A stretch of DNA of 64,000 bases. Origin: Reyranellaceae bacterium. GTDB taxonomy: Bacteria > Pseudomonadota > Alphaproteobacteria > Reyranellales > Reyranellaceae. The stretch is from contig JALHMM010000014.1 of the NCBI GenBank assembly GCA_022844045.1, positions 1 to 64,000 of the forward strand, read 5' to 3'. The notes beneath the pieces were generated by a model. It worked only from the letters and a program-made list of their open reading frames with translations, was not told the origin of the DNA and searched no databases. Shown here in pieces: positions 25,420-34,130 of this stretch (position 1 is the stretch's first letter; every line of letters begins with the position of its first letter). The position numbers were made by a program, and so were the translations under genes.

Positions 25420-26195
25420 TGGCCGAGTTCACGCTGCCCGCCAATTCCAAGATCGGCGTTGGCGACACCTACGCGGCTACCGGCGCCACCAACATCAAGA
25501 CCTTCAAGGTCTATCGCTGGACGCCTGAGGACGGCAAGAATCCGCGCATCGACACCTATGAGGTCGATATGGATTCGTGCGGGCCGATGGTTCTGGACGC
25601 GCTGATCAAGATCAAGAACGAGACCGACAGCTCGCTCACCTTCCGCCGCTCCTGCCGCGAGGGCGTGTGCGGCTCGTGCGCGATGAATATCGACGGCACC
25701 AACACGCTGGCCTGCACCAAGTACATCGCGGACGTGCCGGGCGACATCAAGATCTACCCGCTGCCGCACATGCCGGTGGTCAAGGATCTGGTGCCCGATC
25801 TCAACGTCGCCTACGCCCAGCTCGCCTCGATCGAGCCGTGGCTCAAGAACGATTCGCCGGCGCCGGAGCGCGAGCGGCTGCAGTCACCGGAGGAGCGCGC
25901 CAAGCTCGACGGGCTCTGGGAGTGCATCCTGTGCTTCTCCTGCACCACGAGCTGCCCGAGCTACTGGTGGAACGGCGAGCGCTATCTCGGTCCGGCGGTG
26001 CTGCTGCAGGCCTATCGCTGGATCGTCGACTCACGCGACGAGGCGACGGGAGAGCGGCTCGACCAGCTCGAGGATCCGTTCCGCCTCTATCGCTGCCACA
26101 CGATCATGAACTGCACCAAGACCTGCCCGAAAGGCCTGAACCCGGCCAAGGCGATCGCCGAGATCAAGAAGATGATGGTCGAACGGGCGGTGTAG
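25419..26195 (+). CDS. sdhB: succinate dehydrogenase iron-sulfur subunit
   Basis: A 258-residue electron-transfer subunit. The [2Fe-2S] ligands are Cys79, Cys84, Cys87 and Cys99 ([10 protein letters not shown]...LAC). The [4Fe-4S] and [3Fe-4S] ligands lie in [12 protein letters not shown] and [17 protein letters not shown]. Last gene of the operon, joined to sdhA by a one-base overlap and followed by a perfect hairpin. The N-terminus is about 20 residues longer than the shortest homologues, without effect on the domains. Confidence 0.98.
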   Translation: MAEFTLPANSKIGVGDTYAATGATNIKTFKVYRWTPEDGKNPRIDTYEVDMDSCGPMVLDALIKIKNETDSSLTFRRSCREGVCGSCAMNIDGTNTLACTKYIADVPGDIKIYPLPHMPVVKDLVPDLNVAYAQLASIEPWLKNDSPAPERERLQSPEERAKLDGLWECILCFSCTTSCPSYWWNGERYLGPAVLLQAYRWIVDSRDEATGERLDQLEDPFRLYRCHTIMNCTKTCPKGLNPAKAIAEIKKMMVERAV

Positions 26196-26196
26196 T

Positions 26197-26228
26197 TTCC
26201 TTCTCCCCGCAGGTGCGGGGAGAAGGAA
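26197..26228 (+). terminator. sdh operon terminator hairpin (family B palindrome)
   Basis: TTCCTTCTCCCCGC-aggt-GCGGGGAGAAGGAA is a perfect 14-bp stem with a 4-base loop, one base after the sdhB stop. There is no T run. The same GCGGGGAGA core appears in the other family B repeats, so it may be a REP copy recruited as terminator between convergent genes. Confidence 0.7.
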
Positions 26229-26236
26229 CAATGGCG

Positions 26237-27010
26237 TCAGCGCGTCGGCGCGGTCTTGCCGACTTCCTTGGCCTTCTCGTAGCTCTCGATGACGGCGCCG
26301 TAGTTGGGCGCGGCGATGGCATAGAGCTTTGCGAGCTCGGCGGCCTCGGGTCGGTTCCAGGTGCGATGCGCCTCCGACAGCACGGCGTTGGTCGAGATCG
26401 GGATCACGCCGCCCTGGACAAAACGTGCGAGGGTGATGCGCGAGGCCATCTCGCTGGGATCACCCGAGGCGTCCATCACGGCGTAGACGCTGAAGCCGGC
26501 GACCTTGGCGTCGAGCGCCGGGAACATCACGCAGACGCTGGTCCAGACGCCGGCCATGAGCAGCGTCCGCTTGCCGGTGGCTCGCACCGCCTTGACGAAG
26601 TCCTCGTTGTCCCAGGCGTTCACCTCGCCCTTGCGCGCCACGTAGACGGCGTGCGGCGCGAACTGATGGATCTCCGGCATCAGCGGACCGTTCGGGCCGC
26701 CGGGCTCCGACGCCGTGGTGATCACCGGGATCTTCAGCAGCGTCGCCAGCTTGGCCAGCATGATCGTGTTGGCCCGCAGGTCGGTGATGCTGATGTCCTT
26801 CACCGTCTGGAACAGGCCGGCCTGGTGATCGAGCAGCAGGATCGCCACGTCGGACGTGTCGAACAGCGCCGCGCCGCCGCCCGAGGGCAGCACGTTGCGC
26901 TTCACCGCCGGCGTGGTCTGCGCGCTGGCCGTGGCGGCGCCGAGGCTCAGCATGCCGATGGTCAGCAGGGCTGTAGCGGCGCGAGCCAACCGATTCGCAA
27001 GTCTGGTCAT
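26237..27010 (-). CDS. exported isochorismatase-like cysteine hydrolase
   Basis: A 257-residue protein with a signal peptide (RLARAATALLTIGMLSLGAATASAQ) ahead of an isochorismatase-like fold. The Asp-Lys-Cys triad is seen in AILLLDHQAG, YVARKGEVNAW and GVWTSVCVMFPAL. Most members (YcaC type) are cytosolic, so the export signal is unusual. It probably hydrolyses an amide or similar bond; the substrate is unknown. AGGAG precedes ATG 27010. It is the last gene of the minus-strand hydrolase series, 31 bases after the haloperoxidase-like gene. Confidence 0.87.
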   Translation of the reverse strand: MTRLANRLARAATALLTIGMLSLGAATASAQTTPAVKRNVLPSGGGAALFDTSDVAILLLDHQAGLFQTVKDISITDLRANTIMLAKLATLLKIPVITTASEPGGPNGPLMPEIHQFAPHAVYVARKGEVNAWDNEDFVKAVRATGKRTLLMAGVWTSVCVMFPALDAKVAGFSVYAVMDASGDPSEMASRITLARFVQGGVIPISTNAVLSEAHRTWNRPEAAELAKLYAIAAPNYGAVIESYEKAKEVGKTAPTR

Positions 27011-27041
27011 GATCGTTCTCCTGATAGTGATGTTGAACCGA

Positions 27042-27866
27042 CTACTCACCCCTGATGAACGCCAGCAGGTCGGTGTTGAAGGCGTCCTGGTGCGTGACGG
27101 ACAGTCCGTGATCCGCGCCCGGGTAGATCTTGAGGGTGGCGTTCTTCAGAAGCTTCGCCGACAGCATCGCCGAGGCGCCGATCGGCACGATCTGGTCGTC
27201 GTCGCCATGAGCGACCAGCACCGGCACCGCGATCCTCTTGAGGTCCTCGGTGAAGTCGACCTCGGAGAACTGCTTGATGCAGTCGTACTGGCCCCTGAGC
27301 CCGCCCATCATGCCCTGCAGCCAGAACGACTTGCGCGCGCCCTCGGAGATCTTCGCGCCCGGCCGGTTGTAGCCATAGAAGGGCATGGTGAGGTCCATGA
27401 AGAACTGCGAGCGGTCGTCGAAGGTGCCCTTGCGGATGCCGTCGAACACCTCCATGGGAAGACCACCGGGATTGGCCGTGGTCTTCAGCATCAGCGGCGG
27501 CACGGCGCCCAGCAGCACGGCCCGGGCGACGCGGCCGGTACCGTGGCGGCCCATGTAGCGGGTTATCTCGCCGCCGCCGGTGGAATGGCCGACGATGATC
27601 ATGTCCTTCAGATCGAGCGCGTCGATCAGTTCGGCGAGGTCGTCGGCGTACTGATCCATGTGGTTGCCGTCCCAGGTCTGGCTGGAGCGGCCATGGCTGC
27701 GCCGGTCGTGGGCGATGACGCGATAGCCATGCTGGCCGAAGAACACCATCTGCGCGTCCCAGGCGTCGGCACTGAGCGGCCAGCCATGCGAGAACAGCAC
27801 CGGCTGTCCCTTGCCCCAGTCCTTGTAGAAGACCTGGGTGCCGTCCTTCGTGGTGATCATGCTCAT
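27042..27866 (-). CDS. alpha/beta hydrolase, cofactor-free haloperoxidase type
   Basis: A 274-residue enzyme of the non-heme chloroperoxidase/arylesterase group. [34 protein letters not shown] and [21 protein letters not shown] are diagnostic. The nucleophile is Ser95 (GHSTGG), the acid lies in [10 protein letters not shown], and His in GADHGLS. The physiological role is probably ester or peracid hydrolysis; halogenation is a side activity in this family. It is fourth of five co-directional hydrolase genes. Confidence 0.9.
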   Translation of the reverse strand: MSMITTKDGTQVFYKDWGKGQPVLFSHGWPLSADAWDAQMVFFGQHGYRVIAHDRRSHGRSSQTWDGNHMDQYADDLAELIDALDLKDMIIVGHSTGGGEITRYMGRHGTGRVARAVLLGAVPPLMLKTTANPGGLPMEVFDGIRKGTFDDRSQFFMDLTMPFYGYNRPGAKISEGARKSFWLQGMMGGLRGQYDCIKQFSEVDFTEDLKRIAVPVLVAHGDDDQIVPIGASAMLSAKLLKNATLKIYPGADHGLSVTHQDAFNTDLLAFIRGE

Positions 27867-27897
27867 CGTCGTCTCCGAAGGTTGGGTGCCGCGTCGT

Positions 27898-28704
27898 TCA
27901 GGCTGCCTTCAGCGTCCGCACCTTGCCCGGGCGCGCATGGTTCACGGCCCACGCCAACGCATCGTCCGCCACCCGCTCCCAGCCCGGCTCGATGCACGTC
28001 CAGTGCGAGCGGCCCGGATAGATCTTGAGCTCGGTGATGGACGGCGCCTGCTTCTGCTTCTTGAACATGGCGCGGGTCATCGAGGCCGTGGCGATGCGGT
28101 CGATGCCGCCGCCGATCAGCAGCAGCGGCGCGCGATCGGGGTTGTCCCAGCGGATCTTGCCGGCGGCCGCGACCAGGCCGTCCCAGTAGACCTTGCCGGG
28201 CGTCGGCACGATGTAGCGGTCGTAGAGCGTGTCGCGATCCTGGGGCGACACGGTCTGCGCGAAGCGGGTGCCGAAGAACTCGCGCGTCATGGTCATGGCG
28301 CGCCGCCAGCTGGCCCATGAGAGGAACACGGGGAAGGTCGACTTGATCGTGTCCCAGCCGACCAGCACGCCCGAGGTCGGCGCCGGATCGATGGCGACGC
28401 CGGCGACGCCCAGGCCCATGTCGAGGAGGTGCTGGGTGATTGTGCCGCCAAAGGAGTGGCCGATGATGATCGGCTGTTCGGGCAGGGCGCGGATGATGTC
28501 GGCGTAGTGCTTGACGATGCGCACCATGCCGACGTTCTTCAGCTCGGGATGCGGCGCGGCGCGCAGCTCGGCCGGTGAACGATCGTCGAGCGGCCACGCT
28601 GGCGCGACGACGGTGTAGCCCTTGGCCTCATAGCGGGCCTTGAAGCCTTCCCAGCTCTGCGCATTGAGCCAGGCGCCGTGAATCAGGATGATGGTCTTGG
28701 TCAT
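27898..28704 (-). CDS. alpha/beta hydrolase
   Basis: A 268-residue protein. The oxyanion region is [16 protein letters not shown], the nucleophile Ser84 (GHSFGGT), and the catalytic His lies in [13 protein letters not shown] near residue 245. [14 protein letters not shown] and [22 protein letters not shown] resemble a common small-esterase subgroup of unknown substrate. AAGGAG precedes ATG 28704; the very long frame running to 29679 is a shadow. It belongs to the five-gene minus-strand hydrolase series. Confidence 0.88.
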   Translation of the reverse strand: MTKTIILIHGAWLNAQSWEGFKARYEAKGYTVVAPAWPLDDRSPAELRAAPHPELKNVGMVRIVKHYADIIRALPEQPIIIGHSFGGTITQHLLDMGLGVAGVAIDPAPTSGVLVGWDTIKSTFPVFLSWASWRRAMTMTREFFGTRFAQTVSPQDRDTLYDRYIVPTPGKVYWDGLVAAAGKIRWDNPDRAPLLLIGGGIDRIATASMTRAMFKKQKQAPSITELKIYPGRSHWTCIEPGWERVADDALAWAVNHARPGKVRTLKAA

Positions 28705-28736
28705 GACGAAGTCTCCTTGTGGACGGCTGTGGTGGA

Positions 28737-29597
28737 TCAGGTGTTGCGGACGAAGCTGGCGATGGCGTCCGCGCTCAGCCTCGGGTGCTGGTGCTGCGGG
28801 CCGTGGCCGGATCGTGGAAAGGTCAGCAGGCTGAGCGTCGGCAGGACCTGGTTCAGCGCGTACCAGTTCTCGACCGGAAAAATGATGTCGTGGTCGCCGC
28901 CGACATGGAGGATCGGGATCGACGTGCGCTTCATCGCCTCTAGGATCGGCTCGGCGGGAAACAGCGGGCTTGTCGGCCCTGTGCCCAGCCGCGCGCGGGC
29001 GAAGTCGACCGGCACCGGCACGCTGAGATCCGACGTGCGCTGCGCGATGCGGGTCACCGAACGCCGGGCGGCCTGGCGACTGGCCTGCGAGCGCGGCTCG
29101 AAGAACAAGATGGTCTCCTCCTCGATGCCGTATGTCGCGATACTGGCGGTGTCGTAGAAGAGCTGCTCGGCTGGCTTGACGTTGGGGCCCGGTGGCACCG
29201 TGCCGATCAGCACCGCATGCGAGAGGCGCGTGGGGTGCAGCGCCAGCATCACCTGGGCGACCATGCCGCCCAGCGACCAGCCGCTGATGACCACGTCGCG
29301 TAGATCGAGCGCCTCGATCAGGTCGCGCGGGTCCCGCGCCATCTCGATCGGGTTGTAGGTCGGCGCGCCGGTCGAGAGGCCGAGCCCGGTGTAGTCGAAG
29401 GTGATGACGCGCAGCCCGTTGGCGACCAGCGCATCGAGGAACGCCGGGTCCCACACATCCATGTTGCCGCGGAAGCGCGTGCACAGGATGACCGGCTTGC
29501 CGGTGCCGATCGAGCGGTAGGCCAGCGTGCGGCCGTTGATCTCGGTGAACTGGTTGGGCGCGTCGATAGCGCTGTACACGCGGGCGGCGATGTTCAT
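28737..29597 (-). CDS. alpha/beta hydrolase
   Basis: A 286-residue alpha/beta-fold enzyme. FTEINGRTLAYRSIGTGKPVILCTRFRGNMDVWDPAFLDAL is the N-terminal core, with Ser108 in GWSLGGM as nucleophile, Asp in HVGGDHDIIFP and His in RSGHGPQHQ. RFRGNMDVWD replaces the more usual HGFPG oxyanion loop, a feature of one subgroup often found beside isochorismatase genes. Substrate unknown. GGAG precedes ATG 29597, 32 bases downstream of the isochorismatase-like gene. Confidence 0.88.
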   Translation of the reverse strand: MNIAARVYSAIDAPNQFTEINGRTLAYRSIGTGKPVILCTRFRGNMDVWDPAFLDALVANGLRVITFDYTGLGLSTGAPTYNPIEMARDPRDLIEALDLRDVVISGWSLGGMVAQVMLALHPTRLSHAVLIGTVPPGPNVKPAEQLFYDTASIATYGIEEETILFFEPRSQASRQAARRSVTRIAQRTSDLSVPVPVDFARARLGTGPTSPLFPAEPILEAMKRTSIPILHVGGDHDIIFPVENWYALNQVLPTLSLLTFPRSGHGPQHQHPRLSADAIASFVRNT

Positions 29598-29629
29598 GAC
29601 GGTCTCCGTTGGGTTTGAGTTGGTGCGCG

Positions 29630-30271
29630 CTACTTGCCGGGTAACGCGGCCAGCAGCTCGACGGTCGTGACGACCGCATGGGCGAAGCTCGGCGCGTCGA
29701 TGTTGTGGGCGGCGTGCATCGCCTCGTGCGAGAAGGCGGCGGTCGCGTCGCGCACCAGCGTGACGTGGTAGCCGAGCTCGACCGCGAAGCGCGCCGTCGA
29801 CTCGATGCAGGTGTTGGCGATCAGACCGATCAGGATGACGTGGCTGACGCGCTTCTGCTTGAGCAGCATGTCGAGGTCGGTGTTGGCGAAGCCGCTGCTT
29901 CCCCAATGCTCCTTCACGACGATGTCGCCATCCCGCGGCGCGAAATCCGGATGCCACTCGCCGCCCCAGCTGCCCTTGGCGAAGACCTGCGCCTGCGCGG
30001 TGCCCCGTTGATAGGGCGTCGGATGATCCCAGCCATCGAAGTCGCCAGGCTCCGCGCGATGGTGCGGCACGATGAAGACCGGCATCCGCGCGATGCGCAC
30101 CGCCGCGACGATGGCCCTCAAGTTACCGTGCAGGCCGACGCTGTTGGCGACCTCGGCGACGCTCGGCCACAGTTTGCCGCCGTCGGACAGGAAGTCGTTG
30201 TAGGGATCGACGAAGAGCAGCGCCGTGCGGTCGCTGTCGTAGGCTTCGGTCGTTGGGCGCTGCGTCGACAT
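29630..30271 (-). CDS. isochorismatase-like cysteine hydrolase
   Basis: A 213-residue cytosolic hydrolase. The triad is Asp22 (LLFVDPYNDF), Lys in DIVVKEHWGSSGF and Cys in LIANTCIESTARFAVELGYHVTLVRDATAAF. The family covers isochorismatases, nicotinamidases and carbamoylases; the substrate is unknown. ATG 30271 is preferred (GGAGAG upstream) over the ATG four codons earlier. First gene of the hydrolase series, 101 bases after the histidine kinase stop, a gap that contains a promoter-like TACAAT and a TCATACC box. Confidence 0.9.
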   Translation of the reverse strand: MSTQRPTTEAYDSDRTALLFVDPYNDFLSDGGKLWPSVAEVANSVGLHGNLRAIVAAVRIARMPVFIVPHHRAEPGDFDGWDHPTPYQRGTAQAQVFAKGSWGGEWHPDFAPRDGDIVVKEHWGSSGFANTDLDMLLKQKRVSHVILIGLIANTCIESTARFAVELGYHVTLVRDATAAFSHEAMHAAHNIDAPSFAHAVVTTVELLAALPGK

Positions 30272-30332
30272 CCGTCTCTCCATCGCTTCGATGGTTGGAA
30301 GGATGCCGACAGGACGCAGCCGCTTCTATTGT

Positions 30333-30365
30333 ACCTGGGGTTGCGCGGGTCACACGTTGGTATGA
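30333..30365 (-). promoter_or_regulatory. putative promoter and TCATACC box upstream of the hydrolase genes
   Basis: On the minus strand TCATACC (30365-30359) is followed by CCCCAGGTACAATAG, where TACAAT resembles a -10 element. TCATACC also occurs upstream of the FixJ-type gene (34117-34111). It could be the binding site of that regulator. The -35 region is not evident, which would fit an activator-dependent promoter. Confidence 0.35.
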
Positions 30366-30372
30366 GACGCGA

Positions 30373-32874
30373 TCAGCCCGCGACGGGCAGCGAGAAGGTG
30401 AGGCGCGCGCCGCCAGCGACGGCGTTGGCGGCGCTGATGCGCCCGCCATGCGCCTCGACGATCGAGCGGCAGATGGGCAGGCCCATGCCCATGCCGCCGT
30501 CCTTGGTGGTGAAGAAGCTCTCGAACAATCGGCCGAGATGGTCGGCTGGGATGCCTGGGCCGCTGTCCTCGATGGCGCAGACGACCGAGCCACCCTCCAG
30601 CGTCGTGTGGAAGACGAGGCGCCGCTCGGGGCTCTGCGTCATCGCCTGCATGGCGTTGACCGCGAGGTTGACGACGACCTGCTGCAGCTGCGTGCGGTCG
30701 GCCAGCACCTTTGGCGCGCCCTCGAGTGGATGGTGCGCCAGCGTCACGCTCCGCGACCTTGCCTCGTGGCGCAGGAACGCCAACGCCTCGCGCACCACGT
30801 CGTCGATCGACAGCGCCGCATGTTCTGGCGCGCGCCGTTCCACCATCGCGCGGATGCGGGCGATGATGTCGGCCGCGCGTCGCGCGTCGGCCACCACGCG
30901 CTTGGTCAGCTCGCGCACCTCCGCGACGTCGGGCTCCGGCCGCGCCAGCCAGCGCAAGCCAGCCTCGCCGTTGGTGGCGATGGCGGCGAGCGGCTGGTTG
31001 ACCTCGTGCGCGATGGAGGCGGTGAGCTCGCCTAGCATCGAGACGCGCGCGGCATGGGCGAAGTCCGCCTGCACCTGGCTCAGCATCGCCTGCGCCCGCA
31101 CGCGCTCGCTGATGTCGATCACGCCGGCCAATCCCTGCGATCGATCCTCGGCGGAGTACCAGACAGTGAAGTGCGCATCGAACGTCGAGCCGTCGAGACG
31201 TACCAGCGGGGTGTCGACAGAGAAGCTCGGCTTGCCCTCCAGCGCCGAGAGGATCGCCTCGGCGTAGGCCGGCCAGCTCTGCTCCGGCCACAGCGGCTCG
31301 GTCGTGCCCAGCAGCGCTTCCTTGCTGCCGCCAGCGAACAGCGCCACCGTCTGTTCATTGACATCAACGATGCGCGTGGCGCGCATGACGTCGCGGATGC
31401 TGGCGGGATTGTCCCGGAAATGCCGCCGGAAGTCCGTGACGCCCGTCTCGCCCCACCTCCCCAGCAGCGCGCGGACGCCGGTGAAGTCGACCTCCCAGAA
31501 GGCCACGGCCATGGCGCGGAACAGGTTCTGGTAACGCTGCTCGCTGGCCAGCAAGGCGCGCTCGGACTGCTTGCGAGCGGAGATGTCGATGACACCCACC
31601 ATGGTGGTACCGCCGCGCCGGTCGTGCGGTGGATAGGCGACCGTGAACAGGCCCTCGAACAGGCTGCCGTCGTTGCGGCGCAGCCTGCACTCGGTCGAGT
31701 AGTTCGCCCGTCGCTCGACCGCGCCGAGATAGGCCTCGATATAGGCGTCGGTGCTTTCCTCGGGCCAGAACGGCTCTACATCGCCGAGCAGCGACCGCTT
31801 GTCGCCGCTGGCGAACAGCGCGATGGTCTGATCGTTGACGTCGACGACGCGCGTACCGCGCATCATCGCCCGCACGAAAGGTCGGTTCGCGTAGAGGTAC
31901 GCACGCAGGTCGGTGACGCCCGATTTCATCAGAGCGCGCACCATGTCGTTGGCGCCGGAGAAATCGAGCTCCCAGAACGAAGCGGCCATCGCCTGGAACA
32001 TGTTGCGGTAGCGGTACTCGCTGGCGCGTAACGCCTCCTCGGATCTTTTCCGCTCGGAGATGTCGATCACACCGATGACCAGCGAGCCCTTGCCCATGGT
32101 CTCGGGCGGGTAGGCCGCGGTGAACAGTGCGTCGAAAGTGGTGCCGTCGATACGCCGCAGCTTGCATTCGGCCGAGTAGTGCGTCTTTCGCGCGACGGCT
32201 GCCAGGATGCCGGCGGCGAAGATCGATGTGCTATCCTCCGGCCAGAACGGCTCGACGTTGCCGAGAAGTTCTTCGCGATCGCCGCGGCCGAACAGCGCCA
32301 CGGTGTGGTCGTTGACGTCGATCACGCGCGTGGCGCGCATCATCTCGCGAACGACCTCCGGTTTCTCCGCGAGGTGTCGGGCGAAATCATCGACGCCCGA
32401 TCGATGCAGCGCGCGCAGGATGGCGTCGACGCCCGAGAAGTCGAGCTCCCAGAACGATGCCGCCATCGCGCTGAACAGGTTGCGATAGCGATGCTCGCTA
32501 TAGCGTAGCGCTTCCTGGGCGCTCTTGCGCTCGGTGATGTCGCGGCCGGTCTCGACGATCGCGGCCGGCGCGCCCGATGCGTCGCGGCGCAGCACCCAGC
32601 GCGCAAGCACGATGATCTCCGCGCCGCTGGCGTCGTGTCGCCTCACTTCACCCTGCCAGCGGCCGGCCTCGATCGTGGCGGCCTCGATGTCCCGGAGTGG
32701 TGAGGGATACGCGCTCTTCAGAACGTCGTCGATGAACTGGCCGACCGCCTGCGCTCGCGACCGCCCGTAGAGCGCTTCGCAGGTCCGGTTCCAGGCGTGG
32801 ATTCGTCCGTCGAGGCCGCGCACGAGGACGCTCTCGTCGACGAGATCCAGCAGATCAGACTCGTCCGGCTCCAT
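30373..32874 (-). CDS. PAS-domain sensor histidine kinase with triplicated PAS unit
   Basis: An 833-residue soluble kinase with no membrane segment. A first PAS/PAC domain (about 8-116, ending DITERK) is followed by three tandem units starting RYRN/RYRN/RYQN at 129, 288 and 447, an exact 159-residue period. Each contains FWE(L/V)DF(S/T)G, a VND/VNE motif (DVNDHTVALF in the first) and ends DIS(E/A)RK or DISERV. A HisKA domain (His623 in IAHEVNQPLA) and HATPase (Asn740, DSGPGIP, GMGMGL) follow. The kinase core is of the DctB/FixL type. GGAGG precedes ATG 32874. A lone receiver and a FixJ-like regulator lie just upstream on the same strand. Confidence 0.93.
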   Translation of the reverse strand: MEPDESDLLDLVDESVLVRGLDGRIHAWNRTCEALYGRSRAQAVGQFIDDVLKSAYPSPLRDIEAATIEAGRWQGEVRRHDASGAEIIVLARWVLRRDASGAPAAIVETGRDITERKSAQEALRYSEHRYRNLFSAMAASFWELDFSGVDAILRALHRSGVDDFARHLAEKPEVVREMMRATRVIDVNDHTVALFGRGDREELLGNVEPFWPEDSTSIFAAGILAAVARKTHYSAECKLRRIDGTTFDALFTAAYPPETMGKGSLVIGVIDISERKRSEEALRASEYRYRNMFQAMAASFWELDFSGANDMVRALMKSGVTDLRAYLYANRPFVRAMMRGTRVVDVNDQTIALFASGDKRSLLGDVEPFWPEESTDAYIEAYLGAVERRANYSTECRLRRNDGSLFEGLFTVAYPPHDRRGGTTMVGVIDISARKQSERALLASEQRYQNLFRAMAVAFWEVDFTGVRALLGRWGETGVTDFRRHFRDNPASIRDVMRATRIVDVNEQTVALFAGGSKEALLGTTEPLWPEQSWPAYAEAILSALEGKPSFSVDTPLVRLDGSTFDAHFTVWYSAEDRSQGLAGVIDISERVRAQAMLSQVQADFAHAARVSMLGELTASIAHEVNQPLAAIATNGEAGLRWLARPEPDVAEVRELTKRVVADARRAADIIARIRAMVERRAPEHAALSIDDVVREALAFLRHEARSRSVTLAHHPLEGAPKVLADRTQLQQVVVNLAVNAMQAMTQSPERRLVFHTTLEGGSVVCAIEDSGPGIPADHLGRLFESFFTTKDGGMGMGLPICRSIVEAHGGRISAANAVAGGARLTFSLPVAG

Positions 32875-32934
32875 CGCTCTGCCTCCGAACCACGCCACGC
32901 TTACTGGCCGGCTTAGCGCATCCGCCGCCGCCTG

Positions 32935-33342
32935 TCAGAGCCGCCGACCGAGCGCCTCGCCCAGCCGGCTGATCAGGACGCTGGCTTCGAAGGGCTTGCG
33001 CAGGAACGCGCTGGCGCCGGCGGCCAGCGCTTTCTCCTCGAGGCTTGGATCGGGACGAGCCGTGATCATGATCACCGGCAAGGCGCAGCGACGCTCGGCG
33101 AGATGGCGCTTGAGCTCGATGCCGCTCATGCCGGGCATCTGGATGTCGGTGACGATAGCGGCGAAGCGCCTGGCGTCTCCCGACTCGAGAAAGCCCTCGG
33201 CCGAGGCATAGCCGCGCCCCTCCAGGCCCAACGAACGCACGAGTCCGACCAGCGCCAAGCGAAGGGATTCGTCGTCGTCGATGATCGCGACCTGGTCTGC
33301 AGCCGGCACGGATACCTCGTGGCTGGAGGCGGGACGCACCAT
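32935..33342 (-). CDS. single-domain response regulator (receiver only)
   Basis: A 135-residue CheY-like receiver with no output domain. The acidic pocket is in AIIDDDES, phospho-acceptor Asp66 in VTDIQMPGMSG, Thr in MITARPD and the conserved Lys in FLRKPFEA. The sequence is closest to FixJ-type receivers. Between the FixJ-like gene and the kinase, it probably serves as a phosphate sink, a connector or an adaptor for the kinase. Confidence 0.9.
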   Translation of the reverse strand: MVRPASSHEVSVPAADQVAIIDDDESLRLALVGLVRSLGLEGRGYASAEGFLESGDARRFAAIVTDIQMPGMSGIELKRHLAERRCALPVIMITARPDPSLEEKALAAGASAFLRKPFEASVLISRLGEALGRRL

Positions 33343-33416
33343 GTGCCGGCCTCACAACGTCCGGTGTCTCACGCCGGGACCTGCCTGAACATCATACGCA
33401 AGTGTTACGCGGATGG

Positions 33417-34043
33417 TCAGGTTGCCGTGGGTTTCAGCACGTCGGCCATGCGCACAAGATCCGCCAAGGTGCGCGCCTCCATCTTTCGCATCGCCGCGCC
33501 ACGATGAATCTTCACGGTGATCTCGCTCAGGCCCAGGTCGCCAGCGACCTGCTTGTTCATCTTCCCGGTGGTCACGAGCATCATCACCTGCTGCTCGCGG
33601 GGCGACAGGGTGGCGAATTTGCTGTGCAGCTGGGCGGCGTCGCCCGCGGCGGCGCGGCGCTGGCGGTCGCGCTCGATCGCCGCCGCGACGGCGTCGAGCA
33701 GGCTCTGGTCGTGGAAGGGCTTGGGCAGGAAATCGATCGCCCCGGCCTTCATCGCCCGCACCGACATCGGGATGTCGCCATGGCCGGTGATCAGGATCAC
33801 CGGGAGGTGGATGCCGTGGCCGGCGAGTTGCTCCTGGAAGTCGAGCCCGCTGATGCCGGGTAGGCGCACGTCGAGCACCAGGCAGCCGGGCTCGTCGCCC
33901 GGCTTGGAGTCGAGCACTTCGCGAGCACTGCCGTAGGTTCTGGTCCTCAGTCCGACCGAGCGCAGCAGGCTGTCGATCGCGCCACGCAGCGAGGCGTCGT
34001 CGTCGACGATATGAACGATGGGGTCGCTTGCTTGGGGCGGCAT
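33417..34043 (-). CDS. FixJ/NarL-type response regulator with LuxR HTH
   Basis: A 208-residue two-domain regulator: receiver with Asp58 (LVLDVRLPGISG), ITGHGDIPMSVRAMKAGAIDFLPKPF, and a C-terminal LuxR-type HTH from about 140 (LSPREQQVMMLVTTGKMNKQVAGDLGLSEITVKIHR). This is the FixJ/TodT arrangement. ATG 34043 gives the family N-terminus; a TTG at 34085 is less likely. Expected to be phosphorylated by the PAS kinase two genes downstream and to activate nearby promoters. Confidence 0.93.
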   Translation of the reverse strand: MPPQASDPIVHIVDDDASLRGAIDSLLRSVGLRTRTYGSAREVLDSKPGDEPGCLVLDVRLPGISGLDFQEQLAGHGIHLPVILITGHGDIPMSVRAMKAGAIDFLPKPFHDQSLLDAVAAAIERDRQRRAAAGDAAQLHSKFATLSPREQQVMMLVTTGKMNKQVAGDLGLSEITVKIHRGAAMRKMEARTLADLVRMADVLKPTAT

Positions 34044-34106
34044 GACAGGGCCGAGTTGCGACGGGCAGCTCGGTCTAGCACGCAAGTGGCCTGGCGGTGG
34101 ATCAGA

Positions 34107-34122
34107 CCTAGGTATGATATAG
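34107..34122. promoter_or_regulatory. palindromic box with TCATACC upstream of the FixJ-type gene
   Basis: ACCTAGGT is a perfect palindrome; on the minus strand the run reads TATATCATACCTAGGT. It shares TCATACC with the hydrolase promoter region and could be an autoregulatory site of the LuxR-HTH protein. It lies about 65 bases upstream of the FixJ start and just past the 3' end of the lipoprotein gene. Confidence 0.35.
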
Positions 34123-34130
34123 ACGTCGTG

